The notes beneath the pieces were generated by a model. The model was not told the DNA's origin and did no database searches. It was given only the letters and a program-made list of their open reading frames with translations. A program made the translations under genes and the position numbers. 52,058 bases of DNA, from assembly GCA_009786715.1 (NCBI GenBank), contig WQRN01000003.1, positions 1 to 52,058 on the forward strand, in the 5' to 3' direction. Of this stretch, positions 42,889 through 51,691 are shown one piece after another. Source of the DNA: Treponema sp. GTDB taxonomy: Bacteria; Spirochaetota; Spirochaetia; Treponematales; Breznakiellaceae. Within the stretch, counting starts at the first letter, position 1, and each line of letters begins with the position of its first letter.

Positions 42889-43482
42889 ATGAGTCATACT
42901 GCTATTGACAGACTGGTAACATTATTCTCAAAACTGCCGGGAATCGGGAAAAAAAGCGCAGGAAGAATTACATATCATATTCTGGATTCAAACCCGGCTT
43001 TGGCGCAAGCGCTGGCAAAAGAACTGGCAGGGCTTCATCAAGCGATAAAGAAGTGCGGCGTTTGCGGCGGTTTTACGGAAACTGACCCATGTTTTATTTG
43101 TTCCGATTCGGATCGGGATAAATCTGTTATCTGCATAGTGGAATCCGCGCAGGATATGCGTATAATCGAAGAAGGACGCGAATTCAAAGGTGTCTATCAT
43201 GTTCTGGGCGGCTTAATCGCTCCGCTGGAAGGCGTAAGCCCCGCAAACCTTTCTATTGATAAACTTATCAGCAGATTGCGCGAAGGCACGGTAAAAGAAC
43301 TTATCCTCGCGCTGAATCCTACAGTTGAAGGCGACACAACGTCATTATATCTGCAAAAAACATTAAAAGATTATCCTGTAGAAATTACGCGTCTCGCATC
43401 CGGAATGCCTGTCGGCGGAAATATTGAATATATTGATAAGCTTACCTTGTCGCGGAGTTTCAGAGGCAGGGTAAAGATATAA
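42889..43482 (+). CDS. recR: Recombination mediator RecR
   Basis: A 197 aa protein that loads RecA at gaps with RecF/RecO. It has the N-terminal helix-hairpin-helix (LFSKLPGIGKKSAGR), the zinc finger CGVCGGFTETDPCFIC and the Toprim motif VESAQDM. GGGGAAAG precedes the ATG. It converges with ybaB at a 2-nt gap; recR, ybaB and dnaX are a classic neighbourhood, here with recR turned around. Confidence 0.95.
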   Translation: MSHTAIDRLVTLFSKLPGIGKKSAGRITYHILDSNPALAQALAKELAGLHQAIKKCGVCGGFTETDPCFICSDSDRDKSVICIVESAQDMRIIEEGREFKGVYHVLGGLIAPLEGVSPANLSIDKLISRLREGTVKELILALNPTVEGDTTSLYLQKTLKDYPVEITRLASGMPVGGNIEYIDKLTLSRSFRGRVKI

Positions 43483-43484
43483 AC

Positions 43485-43808
43485 TCAACCCATTCCCGGA
43501 AAGCCGGGAATATTCATGCCGCCCGTCATCGAACCAACTTCGCTGCTGATTGCTTCTTTAACTTTTGCCATGCCGTCTGTAAACGCCGCCATAATTAAAT
43601 CCTGAAGCATTTCCGCATCGCCGCCTTCCATAGCTTCCTTAGAGATGCGCACTGAAAGCAATTCCAGCTTTCCGCTGATTTCTATTTCGACAAGTCCGCC
43701 GCCAGCGGCTCCTGTTGCGGAAATATCCGCGAGTTTATCCTGAAAGCCGTTCATCTGCTCTTGAATTTTTTGCGCGTTTTTTAAAAGATCGAATGGATTA
43801 ATATTCAT
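43485..43808 (-). CDS. ybaB: YbaB/EbfC nucleoid-associated protein
   Basis: A 107 aa DNA-binding protein of the YbaB/EbfC family. It has the typical MNINPFDLLKNAQKIQEQM start and a Gly/Met-rich tail (MTGGMNIPGFPGMG). It follows dnaX by 12 nt on the same strand. Its role in DNA organisation and repair is known from the family. Confidence 0.9.
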   Translation of the reverse strand: MNINPFDLLKNAQKIQEQMNGFQDKLADISATGAAGGGLVEIEISGKLELLSVRISKEAMEGGDAEMLQDLIMAAFTDGMAKVKEAISSEVGSMTGGMNIPGFPGMG

Positions 43809-43820
43809 ATCTGCTCCGTT

Positions 43821-45293
43821 TTATTCAACAACCGTTCCTGGAATTTTTGAAAGCACATTTTCTACCTGCGGAGGGTTTTCTTTTTCTTCTTTTCGAGCGC
43901 TGCGAACGCTGTCCCACATAGGAACATCCGCGTCATCTGCGGCAGCTTCATCCGAAAGCGTTTTGTCTTTCCCCGCAATTCTGCGCTGAAACTCGTCTAT
44001 TAACGAACGCTCTTCGCCGTTGCGCGGAGCGGAGGCAGCGCGCGGCGCCGGTGTTTCAGTTCGCGGAGCGGACGCGGTAATATTTTTATAATCCGCGGTT
44101 TGCGCGGAACCGCCGCCGGAAGAGCCTCCCGCGGTTAAAGCGGCCCGCGCCTTATCAACAGCTTCTTTAAGTTCCGAAGGAGATACCCATTTATTTAACC
44201 ATGTTAATTTTGAAACAGCGGTTTCCAGTTCGAAGCGCGGAGATATCGAATAACGGATATTGCGGTAACATTCCAGCAGAATGTCCAGCGCCTGTTCAAT
44301 ACGGATTGAATCGTAGGTTTCAAGCGCTTTCGCGCAGAATAAAGCCGGACGGTAACCCAGAATGGACTCCCTTGTAACGCCGTTTTTAATGAGTAACAGA
44401 CTGCGGTAAAATCCGGCAAGATCAATAACAAATTGTTCAAGAGCGACGCCGCTGCCGAGAATTTCATCCGTCAGCGCGAAAGCGGATGGCGCGTCATTTT
44501 CGGCGCATGCTTGCGCAAGAGCGTTGAGTTTTTCAAGACCGGTAATGCCGAGTTTTTCGCGGATTAGTTCGCTGCGAATACTGCCTGCGGAAAAAGAGGC
44601 GATTTGATCAAAAAGAGTGAAAGCGTCGCGCATACTGCCGGTTGATTCTCTGGCAATCCAAAACAGGGCGTCATCTTCGGCTTCGATATTTTTTTCGGCG
44701 CAGATTTTTTTAAGTATTCCCTGAATCGTTTCTATCGGTATCAATCTGAAATTAAACTGCTGGCACCGGCTTTTAATCGTCGCGGGAACTTTATGAAGTT
44801 CCGTTGTCGCAAAAATAAAAACAATGTACGGCGGCGGCTCCTCGATAGTTTTTAAAAGCGCGTTAAACGCCTGATTGGTAAGCATGTGCACTTCGTCAAT
44901 AATATAAACTTTGTAGCGGCCTGCCTGCGGCGGAAAAAGAACTTCGTCGATTATCTGGCGCGCTTCATCAACTTTATTATTGGACGCGCCGTCAATTTCA
45001 ATTACATCCATGCTTGCGCCCTGGCTTATAGCGCGGCAGTTATCACAGAGTTCATTTTCTCCGGAGCACGGACCTGCTTCGGGGCCTTTTTCGCAATTGA
45101 GCGAACGAGCCAGAATACGGGCGGCGCTGGTTTTTCCGCAGCCTCTGGGGCCGGAAAAAAGATACGCATGCGCGATATGTCCGCTTACAAGCGAATTCTT
45201 AAGAGTAGAAACGACAAATTCCTGCCCTGCTAATTCGTCAAAAGTTTTTGGTCTGTATTTGGAAGCTGTAACCTCGTACCCGGAAAACGCCAT
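43821..45293 (-). CDS. dnaX: DNA polymerase III subunit gamma/tau
   Basis: A 490 aa clamp-loader ATPase: Walker A GPRGCGKTSAAR, a zinc-finger region with four cysteines (CEKGPEAGPC, CDNC), Walker B DEVHML and a Pro/Ala-rich C-terminal third. The true start is the ATG at 45293: the long frame to 45410 runs through the SRP RNA gene. An extended -10, TGC-TATGCT, ends 6 nt upstream, with no ribosome site. Confidence 0.93.
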   Translation of the reverse strand: MAFSGYEVTASKYRPKTFDELAGQEFVVSTLKNSLVSGHIAHAYLFSGPRGCGKTSAARILARSLNCEKGPEAGPCSGENELCDNCRAISQGASMDVIEIDGASNNKVDEARQIIDEVLFPPQAGRYKVYIIDEVHMLTNQAFNALLKTIEEPPPYIVFIFATTELHKVPATIKSRCQQFNFRLIPIETIQGILKKICAEKNIEAEDDALFWIARESTGSMRDAFTLFDQIASFSAGSIRSELIREKLGITGLEKLNALAQACAENDAPSAFALTDEILGSGVALEQFVIDLAGFYRSLLLIKNGVTRESILGYRPALFCAKALETYDSIRIEQALDILLECYRNIRYSISPRFELETAVSKLTWLNKWVSPSELKEAVDKARAALTAGGSSGGGSAQTADYKNITASAPRTETPAPRAASAPRNGEERSLIDEFQRRIAGKDKTLSDEAAADDADVPMWDSVRSARKEEKENPPQVENVLSKIPGTVVE

Positions 45294-45330
45294 ATTGACA
45301 GCATAGCATTTAATTAATTTATAGAAAAGC

Positions 45331-45432
45331 CTGCGCCAGGAGGGCCGCGGCGCAGCAGGCATCCGCTTACCGTTGCTTCCTTCCGAACCTGGCGGGGTTA
45401 GGCGGCGCATACTCGCACGGTTCCTGACGCAG
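45331..45432 (-). ncRNA. ffs: Signal recognition particle RNA (4.5S type)
   Basis: Small SRP RNA on the minus strand. The conserved apical sequence CAGGTTCGGAAGGAAGCAAC is near 45370-45390, and the ends CTGCGTCAGGA and TCCTGGCGCAG pair (45432-45422 with 45341-45331). The RNA works with Ffh in membrane targeting. It lies upstream of dnaX, a common position. A minus-strand promoter TTGACC (45468-45463) and TATACC (45447-45442) lies upstream with a short 15-nt spacer. Confidence 0.92.
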
Positions 45433-45441
45433 ACAGTTAAT

Positions 45442-45468
45442 GGTATACGCAGCGCGCGCTATGGTCAA
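45442..45468 (-). promoter_or_regulatory. Predicted promoter of the SRP RNA
   Basis: TTGACC, 15 nt, TATACC on the minus strand, about 10 nt before the RNA 5' end. Confidence 0.45.
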
Positions 45469-45498
45469 GTATGAGGAGTATCGCGTGTTATTGCAAAT

Positions 45499-47409
45499 TT
45501 ATCCTTTGAACAGCTTATGAACTTCTTTACCGTAAATTTCCATTATCTTATGACGCAGAAGTTCGCCTTTGCCGGATAATTCTTTTCCTGCTTCAAACGG
45601 CCTTGCAGAAAGGACAAATTTATTAATTTTCTCGTATGACTTAAATCCATTTTTTGAGCTTACATATTCAGAAATTTCGCTGGAAATCAATTCATTGATT
45701 TCAGGCTGCTGCAGCAAAAGTTCGTAATCGACAATCGGAATCGAATTTTCTTCGGCAAAGTCCATGATTGCCTGCTGTATGGGAATAATAAGAGCCGCAA
45801 GATATTTTTGATCCTGTCCCGCTACCATACACTGCAGAATGTACGGACTTTCCCTTAATTTACATTCGATCGGAACCGGCTCAACATTTTCGCCGCCCCG
45901 TAAAACAATTGTATCTTTCTCTCTGCCTGTTATGCGCAACTCGTTGTTATGGGTAAGCATGCCTATATCGCCGGTGTTAAACCAGCCTTCCGCGTCAAGA
46001 ACAGCCGTTGTCAGGTCTGGTTTTTTATAATAACCTTTCATTACTTGATTGCCTTTTACAAAAATTATCCCATTTCGCCCCGGCGGAATTTCTTTGCCTT
46101 TTTTGTCAATAATTTTTACTTCTGTATTAGGCAATACCTGTCCGATAGTTCCGCGGCGCGAGCGTTTGTATTGACGCACAGAAACTAAAGGAGCGGTTTC
46201 CGTTAAACCGTAACCTTCCTGTAGCCTTATGCCAATCGAGTTAAAAAACAAGTCCGCTTTCGACGGAAGAGAGCCGCCGCCTGAAATGCCGGCTTTAAAA
46301 CGTCCGCCGAACACGCGCTTAATTTTATAATAAATTGTTACGTAAAATAATCCGCGAATAGGAAGAAGCAGAAGCCACGGAAAAAATCCCATAACGGAAT
46401 CCAGCGCGCGGAAACGTCCGTGAAAATCGGGCAGAAGATGGAAAGTTAAATCTTTAAAATGAGTGAACATCATTGATATAGCGACCGTAAGATCGAATAA
46501 TTTTTTTACAAGCGCTCCTTGAGCTTTTACTTTCCGGTTAATGCCGTCCATGATCGCTTCCCAAACGCGCGGAACGCTCACCATCCAGTGCGGACGGATT
46601 GCCTGCATATCTTCCATCAATATGGAACCAATCGGTTTTGAATACGCAATGCTTGTTGTGTGATAAAAAATCGCGTATTCCATGAGACGTTCATATACAT
46701 GCCAGACAGGCAGCATGGAAAGCCAAATATCGCCGGGCTTTAATTCAAAGATCAAAATAAAATGCGGAAGCTGACAAAGAAAATTCCTGTGTAAAAGCAT
46801 TACGCCTTTCGGCTCGCCTGTGGTGCCGGAAGTAAAAATAATTGTCGCAAGATCTTCACTGTCACCTTTTTCCATTTCCGCTTCTGTACTGCCAACATGA
46901 AGATTTTCGCGCTTCTTTCCAATCGCCGCCAAACTATCAAAATAAAGTATGTTAACGCCCTGAGCCTCGGCGCCGCGCTCAACTTCGCCGTCTACAGGAT
47001 CAAATGAAATTAATGTTTTTAATAAAGGAATATTTGATTTACAGGAAAGTATTTTTTCAACCTGTTTTTGATTTTCCGCGAAAACAACCGCGCACTCTGT
47101 AAAACTTAATATATAAGTTAGTTCCTGAGTTGTAACATCGCATCCGCGCGGAACATCAACAGCTCCCATAGACATTATGCCAAAATCGGTTACCATCCAT
47201 TCCTGGCGGTTGTCAGCAATCAATCCAACTTTATCGCCGCGTTTTACGCCCAGCTCTATAAGACCGGAAGCTATGTAACATACATCCTCAAAAAATTGCC
47301 GGTAGGTAACCGATCGGTATTTCCCGTCTTTATCTTTGTAATATTGTATTATAATTTCCGGGTTTTCCTTGGCCCTCGCTCTCAGCATTAAAGGCAGAGT
47401 TTTATCCAT
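45499..47409 (-). CDS. Long-chain acyl-CoA synthetase
   Basis: AMP-forming ligase that activates fatty acids to acyl-CoA. The 636 aa protein has the ATP motif TIIFTSGTTGEPKG, GYGLTETAP and WFNTGDIG. It is of the long-chain (FadD15/FAA) type. The ATG at 47409 follows GGAGAG at a good distance; the upstream ATG at 47448 has no site and would put the operator inside the gene. A TGACA-N13-TGTCA repeat like that of the fab operon lies 15 nt upstream. Confidence 0.9.
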   Translation of the reverse strand: MDKTLPLMLRARAKENPEIIIQYYKDKDGKYRSVTYRQFFEDVCYIASGLIELGVKRGDKVGLIADNRQEWMVTDFGIMSMGAVDVPRGCDVTTQELTYILSFTECAVVFAENQKQVEKILSCKSNIPLLKTLISFDPVDGEVERGAEAQGVNILYFDSLAAIGKKRENLHVGSTEAEMEKGDSEDLATIIFTSGTTGEPKGVMLLHRNFLCQLPHFILIFELKPGDIWLSMLPVWHVYERLMEYAIFYHTTSIAYSKPIGSILMEDMQAIRPHWMVSVPRVWEAIMDGINRKVKAQGALVKKLFDLTVAISMMFTHFKDLTFHLLPDFHGRFRALDSVMGFFPWLLLLPIRGLFYVTIYYKIKRVFGGRFKAGISGGGSLPSKADLFFNSIGIRLQEGYGLTETAPLVSVRQYKRSRRGTIGQVLPNTEVKIIDKKGKEIPPGRNGIIFVKGNQVMKGYYKKPDLTTAVLDAEGWFNTGDIGMLTHNNELRITGREKDTIVLRGGENVEPVPIECKLRESPYILQCMVAGQDQKYLAALIIPIQQAIMDFAEENSIPIVDYELLLQQPEINELISSEISEYVSSKNGFKSYEKINKFVLSARPFEAGKELSGKGELLRHKIMEIYGKEVHKLFKG

Positions 47410-47424
47410 CCCAGCTCTCCAAAT

Positions 47425-47447
47425 TGACATTTTATAAAAATTTGTCA
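47425..47447. promoter_or_regulatory. Candidate operator of the acyl-CoA synthetase gene
   Basis: Inverted repeat beginning TGACA and ending TGTCA, 23 bp as at the fab operon. A TATAAA box lies within it on the minus strand, so a bound protein would block the promoter. Confidence 0.5.
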
Positions 47448-47509
47448 TAATAAGGGTAATTTGTCAATGCTTTGCCGCACAAAATCAAGATTTTTTACTA
47501 TATTTAAGT

Positions 47510-47515
47510 TATAAT
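47510..47515 (+). promoter_or_regulatory. -10 box of the 47559 outer-membrane gene
   Basis: TATAAT 43 nt upstream of the ATG, giving a short leader with an AGGAG site. This contrasts with the leaderless genes. Confidence 0.5.
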
Positions 47516-47558
47516 TCTTTATAGAGTTGAAATTGTTACCGTATTCAGGAGATATATT

Positions 47559-48587
47559 ATGCGAAGTTTTGGAAAAATTATAGTTATATTAAATGTGATA
47601 TTTATATTAACTGCTACGCCTGTCTTTTCTCTCGATCTCAGCGAAATTCAAACGACAGCAAATAAGTTTGTTGATTCTATGGCTGGTTCACTGCCTTTTA
47701 ATTCGACAATGGGATTAAATTGGTCGGACGCTCATATCGGACAGCTCCTTGCTCTGCCGCCTCATTTCGGCGTCGGTTTTTCGACAGGGTTTACCACCAT
47801 GGAATTCGGCTCAATTAATACCTTGCTGGATAAATTTAATGTTTCACTGCCTGCAGGATTTAACTGGGGCGGATTTCCTCTGCCGGGTTATACCGTAGAA
47901 GCCAGAGTGGGAGGCATTATTCTTCCCTTCGACATCGGCGTAAAATTCGGAATATTAGATTTAAAGGAAGAATTCTGGGATTCATTAAAGTTAGGTGATA
48001 TCGATATTACAATGAACTATTTGCTTGTCGGCGCGGATCTTCGTTATGTAGTGTTAGGCAAGAAAAAAACGTCTCCTTTTAAAGTTTCAGTCGGCGCAGG
48101 CTTTAACTACATGAAAGGAGGAATATCATTACCGGTGCCGGGAGCAGCCAGTTTTGATCTTAATTTCGCCGGTCATTCGCTGGAGCTGCCGGCGCCCGGT
48201 TTGAATCTTCAGTGGGAAACAAAATCGCTGGACATTAAAGCGCAAGCTTCAGTAAAAGTGCTTGTTTTAACTCCGTATGTCGGTATCGGCGCAACTCACG
48301 CATGGTCAACCGCAGGATACGGATTAACAGCAAGAACCAAGATAAAAGTTGATGGAGATGAAATCGATCTCAGCGACAGCGCAATCATGGATGAATTGAG
48401 AGAACTGGGTCTAACCGGTATTACAGCGAATGGCATCGAATATAGCAGTGAAGTGACTGGCTGGAGCTTCAGGGTTTTCGGAGGGTTTTCGATCAATGTG
48501 CCCTTTGTCAGATTTGATTTAACTGCAATGTACGACTTTATAAGCAAAAATTACGGCGCTACATTCGGAACAAGATTCCAGCTTTAA
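47559..48587 (+). CDS. Predicted outer-membrane beta-barrel protein
   Basis: A 342 aa exported protein with a signal peptide ending VFSL (about residue 25), beta-strand-like alternation with many Gly, Phe and Tyr, and a C-terminal RFQL. I do not recognise a named family; many spirochaete porin-like proteins look like this. AGGAG is 7 nt before the ATG. It ends at a strong terminator. Divergent from the acyl-CoA synthetase; a lipid-transport role is speculative. Confidence 0.65.
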   Translation: MRSFGKIIVILNVIFILTATPVFSLDLSEIQTTANKFVDSMAGSLPFNSTMGLNWSDAHIGQLLALPPHFGVGFSTGFTTMEFGSINTLLDKFNVSLPAGFNWGGFPLPGYTVEARVGGIILPFDIGVKFGILDLKEEFWDSLKLGDIDITMNYLLVGADLRYVVLGKKKTSPFKVSVGAGFNYMKGGISLPVPGAASFDLNFAGHSLELPAPGLNLQWETKSLDIKAQASVKVLVLTPYVGIGATHAWSTAGYGLTARTKIKVDGDEIDLSDSAIMDELRELGLTGITANGIEYSSEVTGWSFRVFGGFSINVPFVRFDLTAMYDFISKNYGATFGTRFQL

Positions 48588-48600
48588 AGCAAAAAATAAA

Positions 48601-48622
48601 AACCCCGCTCATGCGGGGTTTT
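48601..48622 (+). terminator. Rho-independent terminator
   Basis: AACCCCGC-TCAT-GCGGGGTT, an 8-bp stem with loop TCAT, followed by TT. It ends the outer-membrane protein gene. Confidence 0.85.
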
Positions 48623-48656
48623 ATAATGCAATCATATATATATGCATAAAATACCA

Positions 48657-48816
48657 AAAAAAACCCCCCGGGAAAAGGAGGTGAGGAAACCCGGGGAGCC
48701 GCTGACTATACGCAGCTGTAAACAATGAGATGCCTGATTGTGTAGATGATTATTGATATCAATAACTGCAGAATTCATCTAAACCGTATCATCAGTTATT
48801 ACTAACATAGTAATAA
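48657..48816 (+). ncRNA. Candidate structured non-coding RNA
   Basis: No gene is seen in this 288-nt gap apart from this region. Hairpin 1: CCCCGGG (48666-48672) with CCCGGGG (48690-48696), its loop holding AAGGAGGTGA, fully complementary to the usual 16S 3' end but with no start codon in range. Others: GCTG/CAGC (48701-48716), ACAAT/ATTGT (48722-48740), TAGATGA/TCATCTA enclosing a 16-bp palindrome (48750-48765), and TTATTACTA/TAGTAATAA (48796-48816). Strand is inferred from the loop. Confidence 0.4.
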
Positions 48817-48840
48817 TATGGTATATGGTCAAGCTGTTTA

Positions 48841-48869
48841 TTGCTCAATTGCGTTATTTATGACATAAT
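48841..48869 (+). promoter_or_regulatory. Promoter of the AI-2E family gene
   Basis: TTGCTC (48841-48846), 17 nt, extended TGA-CATAAT (48864-48869), 6 nt before the ATG. No ribosome site; predicted leaderless. Confidence 0.6.
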
Positions 48870-48875
48870 ACATAT

Positions 48876-49985
48876 ATGAATCAAAGTATTAAAACTTTCA
48901 ATTCCGGTCGATATGTCTTCTTTCTCATGGTTTTTCTCTGTATTATTGTCGCCGCAGCGGTATTAAAAATCGCTTCTTCGGTTATTCTCCCCTTTACAAT
49001 CGCAATATTGCTTGCTCTTGTTATGTTTCCGATAATTTTGGGGCTTGATAAAATTCGATGTCCGCGTATCTTATCGATTCTTTTGGTTATTGTAATAATT
49101 ATCGCCGGTATGTATCTTTTTGGAATAGTTTTATTTACATCCGGGAAAATGATAGTTGAGCAGCTTCCTGAAAAATACGGGCCGCGTTTTGGAGATGTAT
49201 ACAAATGGATAGCAAGATTATTCGATCTTCCGAACGATGAAGAATTGAGTTTCTGGCAAAATTTATGGGGGCAGGAAGGAATACGCTCTTTTGTGCGCAA
49301 TTTTACAATTTCGTTTTCTAATAGCTCTGTAAAATTCGCTTCCAGCGCTGTATTAGTAGTTTTATTTGTAGTGTTTATTTTATTAGAAGCTAACTTCTTC
49401 AGAGAAAAACTAACCGCGGCTTTTGAAGATCGTCTTGGACGCATTGACAGCATGGGAAATGAAATCATCTCTAAAATTTCGCGATACCTGACGGCAAAGT
49501 TTTTTATATCGCTTGCCAACGGCATAATTTTTGCCGTAGCTTTTCATTTTATAGGACTGGAATTCGCAATTGTCTGGGGTATTATTCAATTTTTATTAAA
49601 CTTTATTCCTACACTCGGTAGTATTGCCGCAGGCGTTGGCATTTCGCTGTTTGCCCTGGTTCAATTCTGGCCTGAGCCCGGCCCCGTAATATTGATTGTT
49701 ATAATAATTTTATTTGTAAATATGCTTTGTAATATTTTCGATCCGAAAATTATCGGCGATAATGTCGGGATTTCTCCGCTTATCATTCTTGTTTCACTGT
49801 CAATCTGGGGTTATATCTGGGGGTTTGCAGGCATGGTTCTCGCAGTCCCAATGACGGTAATCATTAAGATTGTATGCGAAAATATTCCGATAATGGAACC
49901 GATTTCAATATTGATAGGATCGAAAAGATCTGTCCGGGCGAAAAAAACGGACGAAGAAAAAACCGAAACACAGCCTGAAACATGA
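48876..49985 (+). CDS. AI-2E family transporter
   Basis: A 369 aa integral membrane protein of the AI-2 exporter (PerM/YdiK) family, with about seven to eight transmembrane helices and the conserved loop ending FIPTLGSIAAGV. The family includes exporters of AI-2 and Na+/H+ antiporter-like proteins; the substrate is unknown. Its stop overlaps the rlmB start (ATGA). The C-terminus is charged, rich in Lys and Glu. Confidence 0.88.
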   Translation: MNQSIKTFNSGRYVFFLMVFLCIIVAAAVLKIASSVILPFTIAILLALVMFPIILGLDKIRCPRILSILLVIVIIIAGMYLFGIVLFTSGKMIVEQLPEKYGPRFGDVYKWIARLFDLPNDEELSFWQNLWGQEGIRSFVRNFTISFSNSSVKFASSAVLVVLFVVFILLEANFFREKLTAAFEDRLGRIDSMGNEIISKISRYLTAKFFISLANGIIFAVAFHFIGLEFAIVWGIIQFLLNFIPTLGSIAAGVGISLFALVQFWPEPGPVILIVIIILFVNMLCNIFDPKIIGDNVGISPLIILVSLSIWGYIWGFAGMVLAVPMTVIIKIVCENIPIMEPISILIGSKRSVRAKKTDEEKTETQPET

Positions 49986-50701
49986 CATACCTAACAGGCT
50001 TTCATGCCATTGAAGAAAGAATAAAATCCGGTAACCCCTGCGGCCCTTTGCTTGTCGCGAAAGCAGGTCCGCGCGCGAAAGAAATTGTAACTCTCGCGGT
50101 TAACAATAAGATCCGCCTTGAAAGAACCGGCACATTTGAACTTGACGGTCTCGCGCCCGACAACCGCGGTATCGCCCTTCATGTTGAAGACGACAGCGGA
50201 AAAGCGGACATCAGTCTTGATACATTTATTTCCAATCTTGGAGAGCGAAAGGACGCGCTTGTACTAGTCCTTGACGAAATAACCGACCCACATAACTACG
50301 GCGCGATTCTTCGCTGCTGCGATCAGTTTGCCGTTGATCTTGTCGTTAGCCGAAACCGCAGAAACGCGAAACACGCCGCGATAATTTCGCAAACATCAGC
50401 AGGCGCAGTCTCTTGGGTTGCGCAGGCGGAAACGCCTAACCTTGTGCGCGGATGCGAAGACCTAAAAGAAGCGGGATTTTGGATTTACGGCGCCGACATG
50501 GAGGGAGATCCGGTTTACAAGAAAGATCTAAGCGGCAGAACAGCGTTAATTCTTGGAAGCGAAGGAGCGGGCATTTCAAGATTGTTACGCGAAACCTGCG
50601 ACGGTTTTATCGGGATACCATCGTCAGGCAGAATTGATTCATTGAATGTGTCGGTAGCGGCAGGAATTTTGCTTTATGAGGTTAGGCGTCAGCGCGCATA
50701 G
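49982..50701 (+). CDS. rlmB: 23S rRNA 2'-O-methyltransferase RlmB (TrmH/SpoU family)
   Basis: A 239 aa SPOUT methyltransferase. Motif 1 is LDEITDPHNYGAILRCC, motif 2 LILGSEGAGISRLL and motif 3 IPSSGRIDSLNVSVAAG. RlmB methylates G2251 of 23S rRNA; the family also includes close tRNA enzymes, so the site is likely, not proven. Overlaps the AI-2E gene by 4 bp and ends 13 bp into the convergent DUF1848 gene. Confidence 0.88.
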   Translation: MTYLTGFHAIEERIKSGNPCGPLLVAKAGPRAKEIVTLAVNNKIRLERTGTFELDGLAPDNRGIALHVEDDSGKADISLDTFISNLGERKDALVLVLDEITDPHNYGAILRCCDQFAVDLVVSRNRRNAKHAAIISQTSAGAVSWVAQAETPNLVRGCEDLKEAGFWIYGADMEGDPVYKKDLSGRTALILGSEGAGISRLLRETCDGFIGIPSSGRIDSLNVSVAAGILLYEVRRQRA

Positions 50702-51504
50702 CAATAAACACAATTCGCTTCGCAGGTTTTGTACGCGCCGATGTCTATGCTCTTACAGCACAGGCAATTAGGCCGCTGGTTACTATCCTTTCCTTTAATT
50801 TCCAAACCGCAGATATTTTCTAGTAACAATGAATCGATACACGCGCCGGGTTTAATTCCAATGGAAGACATATCTTCTTTTTCGGCGCAGCTCTGTATTT
50901 CCATATTTGCTTTTAACGCGCTTTCTTTAAAGTCTATTAAGTTTCCGTAAAGATCGTCAAAGTTCATTTTTAATAATTTTAATTCACCTTCATTTTCAAG
51001 CTCGCTGAGACGCTTAACTGCTTTTGGGTATTCATCGTAAATGCTGATAATAACCCGTTTAACATAACCGGATAAATTTTGCGAGAGTTCCTTAAAATTA
51101 CGGCAATGAAATTCATCGTTTGTAATGTCTGTTAAAATAATCGGATCGTAGCGCCAGATTACCCTCTCCTGCCCTATTTTTTTTGACAGCTCTTTCATCG
51201 ATTTTAAAACTTCCGGCACAGACGCCTGATTCGGTTCCAGCGCATCCGGGTAACCGGTTACAGAAACCATCACATAGAAGGGGTAACCTCTCTGCGTCAA
51301 TTCATCGGCATTTACTAAAATATGCCGCGGATCTCTTGTCCAAAAAACAAAGGCGTCAACATCATCTTTAAGCAGCGAGACGCGCTTTATTTGCTTAGGG
51401 TTGTAAGGGTTTGCCGTCTCGACAAAACCTTCATTTAACCTCTCCATGAACCAGTCAAACCTGAATCTGGGAATATCGCACCGCCGCGAAACACTGACAA
51501 TCAT
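50689..51504 (-). CDS. DUF1848 family protein
   Basis: A 271 aa cytosolic protein of DUF1848: it opens with SVSRRCDIPRFRFDWF and ends with a cysteine-rich tail, CLCC, then CEANCVYC (C-X3-C-X2-C), reminiscent of an iron-sulfur site but at the C-terminus. A role for the family is not known. The extended TGG-TATATA box (51520-51512, minus) ends 7 nt before its ATG and no ribosome site is seen. Confidence 0.75.
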   Translation of the reverse strand: MIVSVSRRCDIPRFRFDWFMERLNEGFVETANPYNPKQIKRVSLLKDDVDAFVFWTRDPRHILVNADELTQRGYPFYVMVSVTGYPDALEPNQASVPEVLKSMKELSKKIGQERVIWRYDPIILTDITNDEFHCRNFKELSQNLSGYVKRVIISIYDEYPKAVKRLSELENEGELKLLKMNFDDLYGNLIDFKESALKANMEIQSCAEKEDMSSIGIKPGACIDSLLLENICGLEIKGKDSNQRPNCLCCKSIDIGAYKTCEANCVYCYAR

Positions 51505-51511
51505 GGTTAAT

Positions 51512-51520
51512 TATATACCA
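51512..51520 (-). promoter_or_regulatory. Extended -10 box of the DUF1848 gene
   Basis: TGG-TATATA, 7 nt before the start codon. Predicted leaderless. Confidence 0.5.
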
Positions 51521-51570
51521 TTGGCAGTGTCATGCTCCCCATGGTTTATTATTCTTAAGTATAAATATAT

Positions 51571-51583
51571 GGTGTCAGTCACC
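51571..51583. repeat. GGTGTCAGTCACC motif, copy 3
   Basis: Identical core to the copy at 29157, with AT on the left and T on the right. Confidence 0.65.
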
Positions 51584-51661
51584 TCTTAAAATATTACAAT
51601 ATTTCGTAACATCAGCCTTTTTATAAAATATAAAAAAATGAGAAAAAAATAAAAAAATTGT

Positions 51662-51687
51662 TAAAGTTTTTTGCCATTTGCCGAAAA
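51662..51687 (+). promoter_or_regulatory. Sigma-28-type promoter of flaB
   Basis: TAAAGTTT (51662-51669), 10 nt, GCCGAAAA (51680-51687), near the flagellar consensus TAAA-N15-GCCGATAA. The leader is then about 115 nt. Confidence 0.75.
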
Positions 51688-51691
51688 TAAA

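Noticed and set aside
43492..43511. Hairpin ATTCCCGG/CCGGGAAT between recR and ybaB as a terminator
   Set aside because: It lies in the ybaB coding tail and no U-run follows; explained by the NIPGFPG codons.
45294..45410. N-terminal extension of DnaX
   Set aside because: It would translate the SRP RNA; the ATG at 45293 starts the conserved domain.
48681..48728. Small peptide starting at GTG in the GGAGGTG loop
   Set aside because: The GTG is part of the Shine-Dalgarno itself, so no initiation site is left; 15 codons give no support.
48881..49525. 214-codon frame on the minus strand
   Set aside because: Lies fully inside the AI-2E family gene, which has clear membrane helices and family motifs.
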